Assembly: GCA_003118195.1 (NCBI GenBank)
Contig: BEXV01000685.1
Location: 6,228-70,227 of the forward strand
Length of the DNA: 64,000 nucleotides
From: Hemicentrotus pulcherrimus
Taxonomy: Eukaryota; Echinodermata; Echinoidea; Camarodonta; Strongylocentrotidae
Reading direction: 5' to 3'
In this document: positions 1-9,523 of the stretch, one piece after another
How positions within the stretch are numbered: position 1 is the first letter of the stretch
Layout: each line of letters begins with the position of its first letter
The notes under the pieces: model-generated
Database searches by the model: none
The model's input: the letters and a program-made list of their open reading frames with translations, nothing else
Told to the model about the DNA's origin: nothing
Made by a program: the position numbers and the translations under genes

Positions 1-84
1 TTTTTCCTTTAAGTATTAGTATTTGTTTTCGACTGATACTTTGTAATTATTTATTTTGTTAAATTTTAATATTATGTATATTTC

Positions 85-272
85 GCATATTGTAAACTGG
101 CCCCATGGAAGACCAGCAACAACAATTATAGTTGCAGCTGAATATGGGCAACCAGCCGTATAATTTCCCTTTTTGTTTTTCTCTGTATGATTATTTTATA
201 TGTATTTGATTCTGATTTTATTATACGGAAATAAAAACAACAACAATCATCATCATCATCATCATCATCATC
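85..272 (+). mobile_element. 3' tail of a non-LTR retrotransposon (probable)
   Basis: A short stretch containing CCCCATGGAAGACCAGCAAC is followed by T-rich sequence, an AATAAA at 230-235 and a pure (CAT)n tail at about 246-272. A 3'-UTR-like segment ending in a polyadenylation signal plus a simple-repeat tail is what a 5'-truncated LINE insertion leaves. The GGCC..ATGGAAGACCAGC motif resembles tails I associate with LINEs of invertebrate deuterostomes, but that is memory and not a search. It lies in the intron just before a phyhd1 exon, its tail ending about 52 bases before that exon. The bases before 85 (1-84) are AT-rich with nothing recognised. Confidence 0.5.
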
Positions 273-323
273 GTGGTTACCTTACACACCTGAATGCCCC
301 CTTCTCGTATTTTGTTCTACCAG

Positions 324-449
324 TGAGTGCTCACCAGGATGCCATCTTTATGTACAACAAGCCCCTCAAACTGATTGGTTACTGGATGGCTTTAGAGGAC
401 GCGGAGATCGATAACAGTTGTCTGCATTTCATCCCGGGCTCTCATTCAC
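324..449 (+). CDS. phyhd1: phyhd1 exon with HxD iron-binding motif
   Basis: The acceptor is a TTCTACCAG after a pyrimidine-rich run; the exon enters in phase 1 (completing a Val codon) and ends TCA C before GTAAGT. It encodes SAHQDAIFMYNKPL, then a WMALEDAEIDN segment and HFIPGSHS. This is the double-stranded beta-helix strand with the His and Asp of the facial triad. The upstream partner exon is outside the window. Confidence 0.9.
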
Positions 450-854
450 GTAAGTAATTCAGTAAAATTGAAATATAATGCAACTTGCTGAATATTCTCT
501 AATATCTATTCTCCATGTGGGTGATGATGTTGAAGGGCTCTTTGGTGGAACATTGTTAGGAAAGATGAGGCTACCCCAGGCAAAATAGCCATCTTGTAAG
601 CAGTAGTAGTAGTAGTATTGATATTATTATTATATATGAAAAGATTATTTTTGATGTTCTGTCCCGAATACTACTTGTAAATATCGAAAATCTATTTTGT
701 TTTTTTAATGCTATATGCACTATTTTGTCCAGCTGCGTCCCGCACAGGTTGTACAGCTGTTCACAAACACATGTTAGCTGGTTACATGCTAATTTACATC
801 CTGGCCCAGGTTGTAAATTATTTTTCACCTTTTTGAAAGGTTAGTCTGCCACCG

Positions 855-889
<35 letters not shown>

Positions 890-2370
890 AACACAAAACA
901 AAAATTCACAGCACCTACCTTTGAAAGGGTCTTGTTTCATCCATAATGGACGGAAACTGACAAAGTTTTCAGGCCACGTGTTTTTATTTACACTTATCTC
1001 AGCAGGTGAAATTACAACAAGAATGGTTAAAGATCCAGATAGCTTTGCAACCTCCTTCCAAGGCGATCCTTACCCCATGAAGGTACCTGATGAGGATTTC
1101 ATTCCGGTTCCTGTCAAAGCAGGTAAGGTTCAATGTTCAAGATCAAGTTTATTTTTTCAAGTTTCAAGTTTCAAGTTTCGAGGTTGGTTTACGGTCCCTA
1201 CGATTGGACGTCTTATGCTCCCGTGGCAATTCACGGTTCCATCGGTTGGACAGCTTATGCTCCGATGACGGTTAATGATTCCGTCGATTGAACTATTATG
1301 CTCCGGTTCCAAGCTATCCTTAACAATCACTGCAATCTGGGAATTTCAACAGCCCAGAAAGAAAGTAATTCGTATTTAAGAGTTGTCTTGTCTTCTTTTA
1401 GGATTAAAGGTTAGCTGCATGGTTGAAGGCTCAAATGGAGGGGGTGGGGTACGGTTCTCCCATCCTCGACCTACCATTGATGTAAAGAGGCTATTTCTCA
1501 TATGGTCTGATCCTAAAGGTAGCCGTTATGTCCAGGTCAATATTTCCTTTACCTTCTTCATTCTATTTCAGGATCACTGATTCTCATTGATGAAAAAGTT
1601 ATTCACAGGAGTTCCCAGAACACATCTGACAGATCCCGACATATCTACACATTCCATGTTGCAGAGTCTGAGAAGACAGAGTGGAGAAAAGAAAACTGGT
1701 AGGTTTAATTTCATCCAAGTTATATCGAGCTTGGACAAATGCTAATTGGACAATCATTATGTCTTCATATAATCAAAATATTTCACATTCTGAAACAAAT
1801 TAAAAGTAAAAAAGTAAAGCACCGGTAGGCAATTAAAATATCCATAGCACAACATGAAAAGGTACTGTCATAACAGTTCACGGTGAGATGGATGCCACCT
1901 TTAGTATGCATTTTGGTTCTACAAATTTCCTCATGACGTCATGCTTTATAGAGCTCGGAATAAGTGTTCGATACCCATGATTTAGAAATAAACACTTAGA
2001 ATCTTAGAATGTCTGCCTTATTCCTTCTGTTAAAACAATTTTAGTATAAGCTTTGAAAATGTTGGTTTATCGGTTACTGTAAAAATTCCCCATCTGCAAT
2101 ATAGACCTAAATAGATTGCTTATTTCGACATAATCATGCAAATATTACTTGAGCTATCATTTTTAAATCATAAAATGATTTGTTCTGCCTATAATCCCAT
2201 TATTTTCCTGGATTTGTTGAATAAAAGATGCAAGTATTTATTCTCTTAAAGATGTCTAAATGTAAACCTTTTACATTTTCCTCCTCCACTCCACCCCAAT
2301 TGAAAAAAATAAAACCAGGTTGCAGCCTACGCCCGAGAAGCCGTTCACACCGCTCTTCACACAGGAGTAA
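324..2370 (+). CDS. phyhd1: Phytanoyl-CoA dioxygenase domain-containing protein 1 (3' part, four exons)
   Basis: Predicted Fe(II)- and 2-oxoglutarate-dependent oxygenase of the PhyH family. The cellular substrate of the PHYHD1 branch is not settled. Joined exons 324-449, 1003-1122, 1572-1698 and 2319-2370 encode about 140 residues, matching the C-terminal half of a roughly 290-residue family member; the 5' exons lie before the window. Visible catalytic features are the HxD iron-binding pair in SAHQDAIF (exon 1 here), the distal iron-binding His in KVIHRSSQN, and the 2-oxoglutarate-binding Arg in SDRSRHIYTFH (both in exon 3 here). All junctions are GT-AG and keep phase (1,1,2). The protein ends ENWLQPTPEKPFTPLFTQE, very close to the vertebrate C-terminus. 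All expected catalytic residues in this half are present, so it looks functional. The gene converges on lmx1. Confidence 0.9.
450..1002 (+). other. phyhd1 intron with (CA)n microsatellite
   Basis: GT-AG intron in phase 1. It holds a (CA)n tract at about 857-887 and nothing else recognisable. Its 3' end is a tandem CAGCAG acceptor (see the next exon). Confidence 0.8.
1003..1122 (+). CDS. phyhd1: phyhd1 exon with NAGNAG acceptor
   Basis: The acceptor reads CTCAGCAG followed by GTGAAATT, so splicing can occur after the first or the second AG (exon start 1003 or 1006). The two products are HSPGEITTRMV and HSREITTRMV, both in frame. The rest encodes KDPDSFATSFQGDPYP and FIPVPVKA, the loop before the last core strands. 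It ends GCA G before GTAAGG, phase 1. The shorter form has the same length as the human segment, by my recollection of that protein. Confidence 0.85.
1123..1571 (+). other. phyhd1 intron with short tandem arrays
   Basis: It contains a heptamer run (TTTCAAG, about 1155-1179) and three diverged copies of a roughly 35-42 bp unit at 1191-1306, sharing ACGGT...TTATGCTCC. The rest (1307-1571) shows a G-rich patch at 1438-1450 and no coding signal. Confidence 0.6.
1572..1698 (+). CDS. phyhd1: phyhd1 exon with distal His and 2-oxoglutarate Arg
   Basis: The acceptor TTCTATTTCAG gives phase 1 (G plus GA makes Gly). It encodes SLILIDEKVIHRSSQN, then TSDRSRHIYTFHVAE and TEWRKENW. The His in VIH is the third iron ligand and the Arg in DRSR fits the 2-oxoglutarate carboxylate binder of PhyH enzymes. 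The donor is AACTG before GTAGGT, phase 2, splitting the Trp codon. Confidence 0.9.
1699..2318 (+). other. phyhd1 last intron
   Basis: AT-rich GT-AG intron in phase 2, with no repeat or coding signal recognised. The acceptor AAAACCAG has a weak pyrimidine tract, but the reading frame on both sides confirms it. Confidence 0.75.
2319..2370 (+). CDS. phyhd1: phyhd1 terminal coding exon
   Basis: It completes the Trp codon and encodes LQPTPEKPFTPLFTQE followed by TAA. Only 17 codons including the stop are present, easily missed by ORF scans. It aligns with the LQPTAELPFPQLYT end of vertebrate PHYHD1. Confidence 0.88.
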
Positions 2371-2522
2371 AGCTGAAATTATTTCCTGCCTCGAAAGTAT
2401 GAATACAGAGTTTGGTTTTAGATGTATTTAATCTGGAATTGAACTTGAATGAATTCATGATTGTAGCATTTATGATTAAAAATGCATTCTTATAGAGATG
2501 TTCATGTTAATATTATGTGCCC

Positions 2523-2528
2523 AATAAA
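2523..2528 (+). promoter_or_regulatory. phyhd1: phyhd1 polyadenylation signal
   Basis: A canonical AATAAA 153 bases after the phyhd1 stop codon, the first one downstream. It makes 2371 to about 2550 the 3' UTR. Confidence 0.6.
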
Positions 2529-2668
2529 GATATAAACCACAGTGGGTAATCAGTCTGTAATTGCTATTTTCAATCGGTGGTATCTACGAATCATCACCAT
2601 GTTATTGATTTCCAGAGGGGCGATTACATCACGAACCTCTGCGTATATTATTATGATGATGTAAAAGA

Positions 2669-2965
2669 CCATTTTCGTAATGTAACCAAATTTAATGCAC
2701 AAGTCTTTGTGAAGTGCCGCATACAAACAATTTCATTCGACTGATAAGAATAAAAGTAATTCAATAGTCAGAATGCAAACTGCATATATCAAGTGTTGCT
2801 AGGTAGGACAAGCCATAATGTTTGTCCAAACTGGCAACAACTAATGTATGCAGTTTGGATTATGTCTATTGAAATACCGTTATTCTCACCAGGTGAATGA
2901 ATTAATTTGTATTCAGGCACTTCACAAAGACTTATGCATTAAATTTGGTTACATTACGAAAATGG
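2669..2965. mobile_element. Foldback element (MITE-like), near-complete inverted repeat
   Basis: Two arms of about 140 bp are inverted copies of each other: 2669-2811 reads as the reverse complement of 2822-2965 with scattered mismatches and small indels. A 10-base loop (812-821 of the 2.8-kb block) separates them. The outer ends CCATTTTCGTAATGTAACC / GGTTACATTACGAAAATGG match exactly. There is no internal ORF. A clear target-site duplication is not visible. It lies about 140 bp beyond the phyhd1 polyadenylation signal. Confidence 0.8.
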
Positions 2966-3480
2966 CCTATTGAGTAGTTACATGAGTATTAGGGAACCGC
3001 TAAAGATGACAAATTGTCCTTGAAGATACTTGTCATTTTTTTAAAGTCAAATAACCCTGAATATCCACAGATCTTCAAAACATGAAGATTTCCCACTTTG
3101 TACATTTTAAAATAAACACTTCTACAGCGATGGAGGTGCTCGTAATTATTAAGTAGCCTTTGTTTCTCCTTTTCAAATCATACTTCCACCTGTGTATCAT
3201 GGAGTGCACTGCTTGGGCATAAATGAATAATGATTACATAACTTTCATGAGCACGTATCCAGTATTTCGTCTCTGTGCATTTCACAATTTGGTCTGCAAT
3301 GAGCTTTATCTGCTCATTCTCAGACTAAAACTATGAACTGGCTTATTGGCTGGCGAGTGGTATACGCACTGTACGAGTGTGGACAAATTTCTGACAAAAA
3401 CAACACCCTCTTGTAAACTTACCAATTCACCCTGCTGTTGGGGTCAAGCCTGGTATAATCTAGATTGCACTAATTGGGCC
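2966..3480. other. Intergenic spacer, nothing recognised
   Basis: AT-rich unique-looking sequence between the foldback element and a decayed coding fragment. I see no gene or repeat signal. Confidence 0.5.
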
Positions 3481-3760
3481 CTACATCACCAAAGTGTTGA
3501 TGTTCTGCTTCTTGTGGAAGTTGTGGCGCTGGCTCATGTAGGTACGCTCGAGCTCCGGCTCCTATAGCACCCCGGCATCACCAGCAGTAGCATCTGCAGG
3601 CGCAGCTTGACGAGCAGCCTCATTGACATCGTCATTTATTTCACCTAATTTGCCTATGCCATTGTCACTTTTTAGAAAACTATCTGAACTCATACTGTCC
3701 CATCATTCTCCTCCTAAACATTGTCGACTTCAAAATCTAAATCTAGGTCAAGTTCGGACA
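3481..3760 (-). pseudogene. Decayed coding fragment, family unknown
   Basis: Read on the minus strand this stretch gives protein-like text broken by stops and one shift. An acidic LDLDLDFEVDNV block is followed by a stop, then (after a change of frame) DSMSSDSFLKSDNGIGK and EAARQAAPADATAGD. A second stop comes next, then EPELERTYMSQRHNFHKKQ, closing at a stop at 3481-3483. Length and composition suggest a dead transposon or retrocopied gene. I do not recognise the family. It could be chance, but the GC content and reading-frame continuity stand out from the AT-rich flanks. Confidence 0.3.
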
Positions 3761-6091
3761 CAATCGTAATAGTGAGAGTAGATTCCGTCAAATTATAAGC
3801 AGATATTAAAGATTTCGAAGTTTTTGATAGATTTTGCACGCGAGCGTTCGATAGTCTTTTGCAATATTGTGGTGCGTACTCCATTAATTGACGTCACTCG
3901 ACATCGTGTCTTCGGGACCCCAATCAGGGGCGTTTGCCGGGGTGGACGTTTATCAACTTTGGATTAGCGATTTTTGCTTTCCATTTGCCTCTTGGACGCT
4001 GGAATTAGAGCAATATTGATCTAGACAATATGATCTTTGCATTCATGATATAAAATTCGATCATATTTATAATTAATGAATATCACCTTTGATAGGCCTG
4101 GTCATTTCCCAGATTGAAGCTTAGCTTTGGACAAATTCTATAACCGCAAGAATTTGTTGTTTACATTTTTGACGGAACACTTTTTTTGTCTGCAAAAGTT
4201 TATAGTGGAGGGGGGAGGGGGGTCGGTGACTGCTTGTTTTCTTCAAAATGTACCAATATACACTTCTGCATTCATTCTTCTATATTCACCTCATAATCTG
4301 AAATCCCTTAATTTTACAGTTTATAACTATGTAGATGTACATGTAAGTACTTTAACAGGATACGTGTCATGATAATATACCAGGCAAATATTATTATTAT
4401 TTCAATATTATGAAACCAATATGTATAATAAAAACAATAGGGAATAACTGTAATGCATTCATAAAATGCATTGCGTATAATGTAAGTAAATTCTCATATG
4501 CATGTATGAAAACATATACAAATTGTTTATAGTTAAACGTTGGTGTGATTCGTTTTATCTTCTATGTGCGTTATAATTGTAAAATTATTGTACCTTGTTA
4601 CAAGGCCAATGAAAACAGAATTTCTATGTATTACAATGGATCGGTATAGATGAAATGAAATTTTAAGTTGAGTTAGGTTGTGAAAGAAATTATCTTGAAA
4701 CGATTGGGGAAGAGAACATAAGGATATGTGTATATTTAAGGTTTTGGAACAAGTTGCTTTCAAAAGAAATCCAAAAAGATTAGAACATGGAGTGTTAATG
4801 TCAGCCAGTGAAATGTTTACACTTACAAAAAAGCAAATTACAATGGATCACACATCTCTGTTTCACCTTCAGCTTTTTATGTCATCGAGAATTGAGTCAT
4901 TCATCCGCACATTCATGTTTTGTGTGCGATTTCTTACAAATTCAATGTGTTATATCATTGTTAGTCTTACTATTTTGATGATTTTTGTTTCATGTTGTCT
5001 AATGATCTGTTATCTAAATTCGACTTTTTCTAAAGCTATGTGTATTTACTCAAATGGTTTCCGTTAAAAGGTTATTTTATTCAATCTCTCTCTTAATTTC
5101 TAATTTTGGTTTTGTATATTTTAAGTAAGGGGTAAATGCATTATATTATCAAGAATTTTATTTGGTTTGTCGTTTGTGTATTCTAACATATCTTGAGTTT
5201 GGAAAATCGTCTTTCATTTGAGACAAAAGAAGAGAAAGAAAAAAATATGTTTATATAATGTATATAATATATATTGGTGGTAATTGATTTAAATCTCTAG
5301 ATTAGATTGAAGCAAAGTAATTCTGAATTGTTTATAGTGAAGTATGTGGGTTGTTTTGACCAGCAAATTACAAAAAAAAAAACCTTCTGCGCACTACATG
5401 TCTTGTATTGTCTCTTTGAAGCCACTAGGACGTATGTGGTGAAATATGTGGGTTAACGGCCTCGTGGCCCCAAACAGATGAAACTGCATGTTTTGCATGT
5501 GGTCTGGTCTGGTCTTCCATGTTAATTTTCTTCCTATTTCTTTGCTTAATACTAAAAAACTTTGCATTATGTAGTTTTAAAAATCCTAAGAGATCTCGAG
5601 ACGAGCTTCGAATTCATGTATTTGCAGATACATGTATTTTAAATTACCGTAATTAAGTTGAAATACGACTTTGGTGCATGTTACTTACAGTAGCCTTTTT
5701 TTACTTCAAAACCGTACAGTATTTTTTTAAAAAGATATTTTAAATAAAGAGCTATATAAATTTGATTATAAGCAATAAAATTGTTATATTAATATACATA
5801 CATTTGCCTGTTTGTTATACGTTCATTTACTTAGTATTCTGAGTAACACTGTAAACATAGTTATATATTTGGTGGTCCAATTCTGATGACTTTTTTCTGG
5901 GGCTGAAATTGTGGTATGGGGTTAGAGTTGGGATTTTGATTGTTAGGTTTGGAGTCGCGTATAGTGTTTGTTTTAGGGTTGAAGATGAGAATTTGGCGAG
6001 TGTTTGAAATTGGGACCGCGGGATAATCGTCATCAGAGCATGTGGCGGAGCACCTTATCTTTGCTAGGCATAGTATTGTGGGGAGAGCATT
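3761..6091. other. Intergenic spacer, AT-rich
   Basis: Mostly 30-35% GC by eye with a G-run at about 4207-4221. Open frames here (for example 4726-5067) are short, AT-driven and hydrophobic with no family resemblance. A short CpG-containing patch at about 3830-3970 precedes them. Nothing is called as a gene. Confidence 0.5.
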
Positions 6092-6178
6092 GGTGATGAT
6101 GATGATGATGACGATGATGATGATTATGATGATGTTTATGATGATTATGACGATGATTTTGATGCTGCTGGTGATGAT
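6092..6178 (+). repeat. Imperfect (GAT)n microsatellite
   Basis: Tandem GATGATGAT interrupted by GAC and TAT variants. A shorter GAT-type patch recurs near 6535-6560. Confidence 0.85.
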
Positions 6179-9029
6179 AGTAATAATTATGAAGAAAATA
6201 ATGACTGATTCAGTTTGATGAAGTGGCGTGGTGGAAGTTTCTATGATTGTACTCGGGGCAGAGATGGGACTTGAGTCGAATCCAAATTTGGCGACAAGTC
6301 TACCAAAAATAGAGGAAAAGCGAAATGAATAAAACTAAAAAATTCTAGCCCTAAAGGGTAATAAAATAACGAAATTGACAAATAATTTTAGATTTTCCAG
6401 TAAAATGATTGAATGAGGATTCCACCATCTCAGCCCCCTCCCCTGGTCTGGTCCCTCTTTTTAGAGACGCCCCAGAATGGAGGCAATAGATATGATGGTT
6501 ATGGTATTGAATGGAATGATGATAATTTAATTCTGATTCTGATTCTGATGATGATGAGTTGGCCGAACTATGTGGATAGATGGGTATGATTATATATATA
6601 ATATAAGGCACTGCAGTATACAGGGACACTAGTACTACTTCGCGGATGGCGCCATCTTCGGCTTGCACCAAATCGGGGGAGAAAGCTAATTGTGGCCGTG
6701 GAGAAAAAAATAAATCGGCCAGATTCTGGACTAGGGTGGTGTGGGTGAAAGTCAGAGGAGGGAGGGGTGATAAAATGACTCCAGGTCTAAAAGGCACAGG
6801 AATGAATCATCTGACGTACCTAAACTAGTGACTTAAAAAAAAGCTCACTTATTATACCCTTAACATACGGTATCTGCAAAGACCCAAGTATTCCATTGTC
6901 ATTGGCAAGTTACGAACTGCTATTAAACTAGAGTATTGGGCATGTATTAAATATCTCGGACAGGTCCCCCCCCCCCTCTTCTTCCTAACAACAAAAGTTG
7001 TCACCTTTTGTTGTCGGGAGGAGTAGTTTGTCCAAGATCTTCTCGATTAGAATTGAAACACAAATTGAAGAAAAAAAGATTGTATGATATATTCGTGGAT
7101 ATTATACTAAAAATAAAGAGCAGAGAACAAACCAAATCTGAATAATGCATTTACATTTAATAATCAAGATGAAAAGAAAACATTCAAACTCGTCTAAAAT
7201 CTTTGCACATGGACTTGAATGTATAGGAAAGAAAACGAACTCCCCCTGTTCATAGTTAGATATAAATAAGGGAACATAATAGACATAGTTCTAGAATATG
7301 TACATTATACAAATATTTGTGTTCAAATGGCATTGAAACTTAAAATTGTAATAAATAAGTCAATAAATACAAAGTGAAAATTGACAGCACGTTATAAAAT
7401 AGACATGATGTGAAGAAACAAAATCTGACAAGTATATGACACAATGAACTAAAACACCATCTACATCATACACAGAGGAAAATACAGTGGAATGGTTTTC
7501 TTTTTAAAAGAATTACAAATGAAAGCACAAGTTTTTTTTTTTATATCAAAAGAATAGAAATCCCATTCGCGGTTTCATTGCTAAGACTAGTAGAAATCTG
7601 TACATTCACGTAATTTACATCCAGGATTTCTCTTTGACAGTTTTAGAAAACAAAATTCAAAATGTGATTATTTTGTTTGGAAAAATAAATAATTAGACAA
7701 GAAATACTAAATACTCCCACAATTCAACTCGAGAAGAAATGTTACGAAGGTGCATTTAATTGAATATTAAATAAGCCGTCTATTCGATTGTAATTGTCCG
7801 AATAAAATATTGAATCGATATATCTCATAGATTAGTCATATTCTCTCAAGCAATGAATTTAAATCGTATCAAGGTTTACAGTTATTTCAATGATTATATT
7901 TGGAGCTGAAAAAGTTGTACAGTTGTACCATTTATTTTAGTGATGCGAATTGAATACCCTAATGGTCATTAGCAGTACTGACAATCTTAACACTTTAAAG
8001 TTACACGGATCTTTTTCATCAATAATAGTTCCAAAGGGTCAATGAAGTTTTTCAAACATCTCTAGAAATAGGCAGGATAATTTGAAGTACTGAAATTTCA
8101 CAAACTATGTGTAATTCAAGAACAGTCGTTTTCCTTGACGGGACCTTTTTAAGAATATAAATAAGAAACAGAGACAGAACTGAATAAATTAAAAGTGAGA
8201 TATTCTCATACCAGTCTCCTGGGAACAAGTACTTTCAAAACATGTCATAAAATATGAGGCGTTTCTAAAACAAAAATAACAAAAATTGATTGCACGTTGG
8301 TTGGCAGAATAAATCTACTGTCGGTATAATGTGTACATGATAAAGACATAACTCATTTCTATATGCGCCAAAACGAAAATTTGACGTCAAAAGTCTCTTC
8401 TCCTTACTCTTCCTGTAAAGCTTTCGTCAATCTCCATAATCCATTATGAATTCATGCGATTCTATTACAATTATTAGGTTTCATAGAAATGTCGTCGACA
8501 TTAACATAGTCATTACCACGACTTAATTACGCTTCCGTTTATGATGAATAAGCCTATCTGATCTGAAAATGCAACGAAAGTTTTCTGTACAGGTGACAAA
8601 ACATTTGCAAACCTTTCATAATTTAACATGTGACGTTTGAATTGAGATGGCAACGTTTTTAGCTGATCTTTCCTGTCACAGAACGTAGATAATGAAGCTT
8701 TTCCTTCTGAATATATCATTCATTCTCTTTTACAAACGGCATTGACATAAATTATGACTCCAGAAACTATTAGGTTTTTCGGAATAAATGAATATGCAAC
8801 CACGTTCACAATACCGACTGTGTCTGTTGTCGTTTTTCAATCTTTCTCGGACGCAGCTATTTCAAATTCGATTTCAAATTCTTTCTTCTTCTTTCCAAAT
8901 TGTCTTTGATACAAAGCCATCTGATGAAAGAATGCTACAAATATCCAGACTTCAATCTTTTTGGATTATCCTGGCACGTGATGTACGTGCTGTTAGCTGC
9001 TCCTCTTTAGTACTCCTCCTGAACTTTCC
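6179..9029. other. Intergenic spacer between convergent genes
   Basis: Largely AT-rich. A GC-richer patch at about 6630-6800 contains a 12-bp palindrome GATGGCGCCATC (6645-6656) and a C-run at about 6966-6975, and it is open on the minus strand without an ATG start or recognisable family. From about 7100 to 9000 it is featureless and could include a long lmx1 3' UTR if a distal polyadenylation site is used. Confidence 0.45.
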
Positions 9030-9043
9030 GTTTCCATGGTTAC
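9030..9043 (+). promoter_or_regulatory. RFX X-box-like motif
   Basis: GTTTCCATGGTTAC matches the symmetric RFX consensus GTTNCCATGGNAAC at all but one position. It lies about 230 bp beyond the lmx1 stop codon, in the 3' UTR or just past it. Function is inferred from motif only. Confidence 0.35.
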
Positions 9044-9215
9044 GGGATGCTGACGACGACTTTTGCATCTTCGGTTATCCGTCTGCTTAACTCAATTCCC
9101 GCTTTAACTTAAATCTGTGAACGTACATCGGTGTGCTTTAGTTGAAATTCATGTTCAGTGTCAATGAACATAATACACTTTACAAAATGGTAGTCCAGAA
9201 ATAAAAAAGAGTTAC

Positions 9216-9221
9216 TTTATT
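9216..9221 (-). promoter_or_regulatory. lmx1: Proximal lmx1 polyadenylation signal
   Basis: TTTATT on the plus strand is AATAAA on the minus strand, 51 bases after the lmx1 stop. It is the nearest candidate; use of more distal signals cannot be excluded. Confidence 0.4.
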
Positions 9222-9271
9222 CCATATTGTCTGTTGCTGTTTTTCCTCTGCTCTAAGTTCTTTGCGGAGGA

Positions 9272-9523
9272 TTATTCCACCGCGTTAAAATAGGAATCCT
9301 GCATCGAGTAGAGCTTGTCGATGGGGTTACTGATGATACCCCCTACATGAGGAACATGCACAACCCCATTCATCTCCATTTCCCCCTTGGTGAGAAGGGT
9401 GGTGACTTGACCGTTAGGGATCATGACGTCATGGTGGTCCATTACACCTCCTACATCCATCCCGGGTGGAGGACCGTCGGCCATGTACTGCTCAGGACTG
9501 TACATGGGCTGGTTCATCATGCC
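9272..9523 (-). CDS. lmx1: lmx1 exon 8 (C-terminus and stop)
   Basis: The acceptor CCGTTACAG gives phase 0. It encodes [17 protein letters not shown], a Met/Pro-rich stretch, and ends [19 protein letters not shown] before TAA (9274-9272). The NPID(K/R)LYSMQ(D/S)SYF motif is the diagnostic LMX1 tail and is what separates this gene from other LIM-homeobox classes. Confidence 0.95.
   Translation of the reverse strand, partial: GMMNQPMYSPEQYMADGPPPGMDVGGVMDHHDVMIPNGQVTTLLTKGEMEMNGVVHVPHVGGIISNPIDKLYSMQDSYFNAVE

Noticed and set aside
200..457. Open frame with a poly-His run
   Set aside because: The His run is the (CAT)n tail of the retrotransposon. Only the part from 324 is coding, as a phyhd1 exon.
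6351..6797. 148-codon minus-strand frame including VQAEDGAIREVV
   Set aside because: It starts at GTG, has no family resemblance I trust, and runs through low-complexity sequence.
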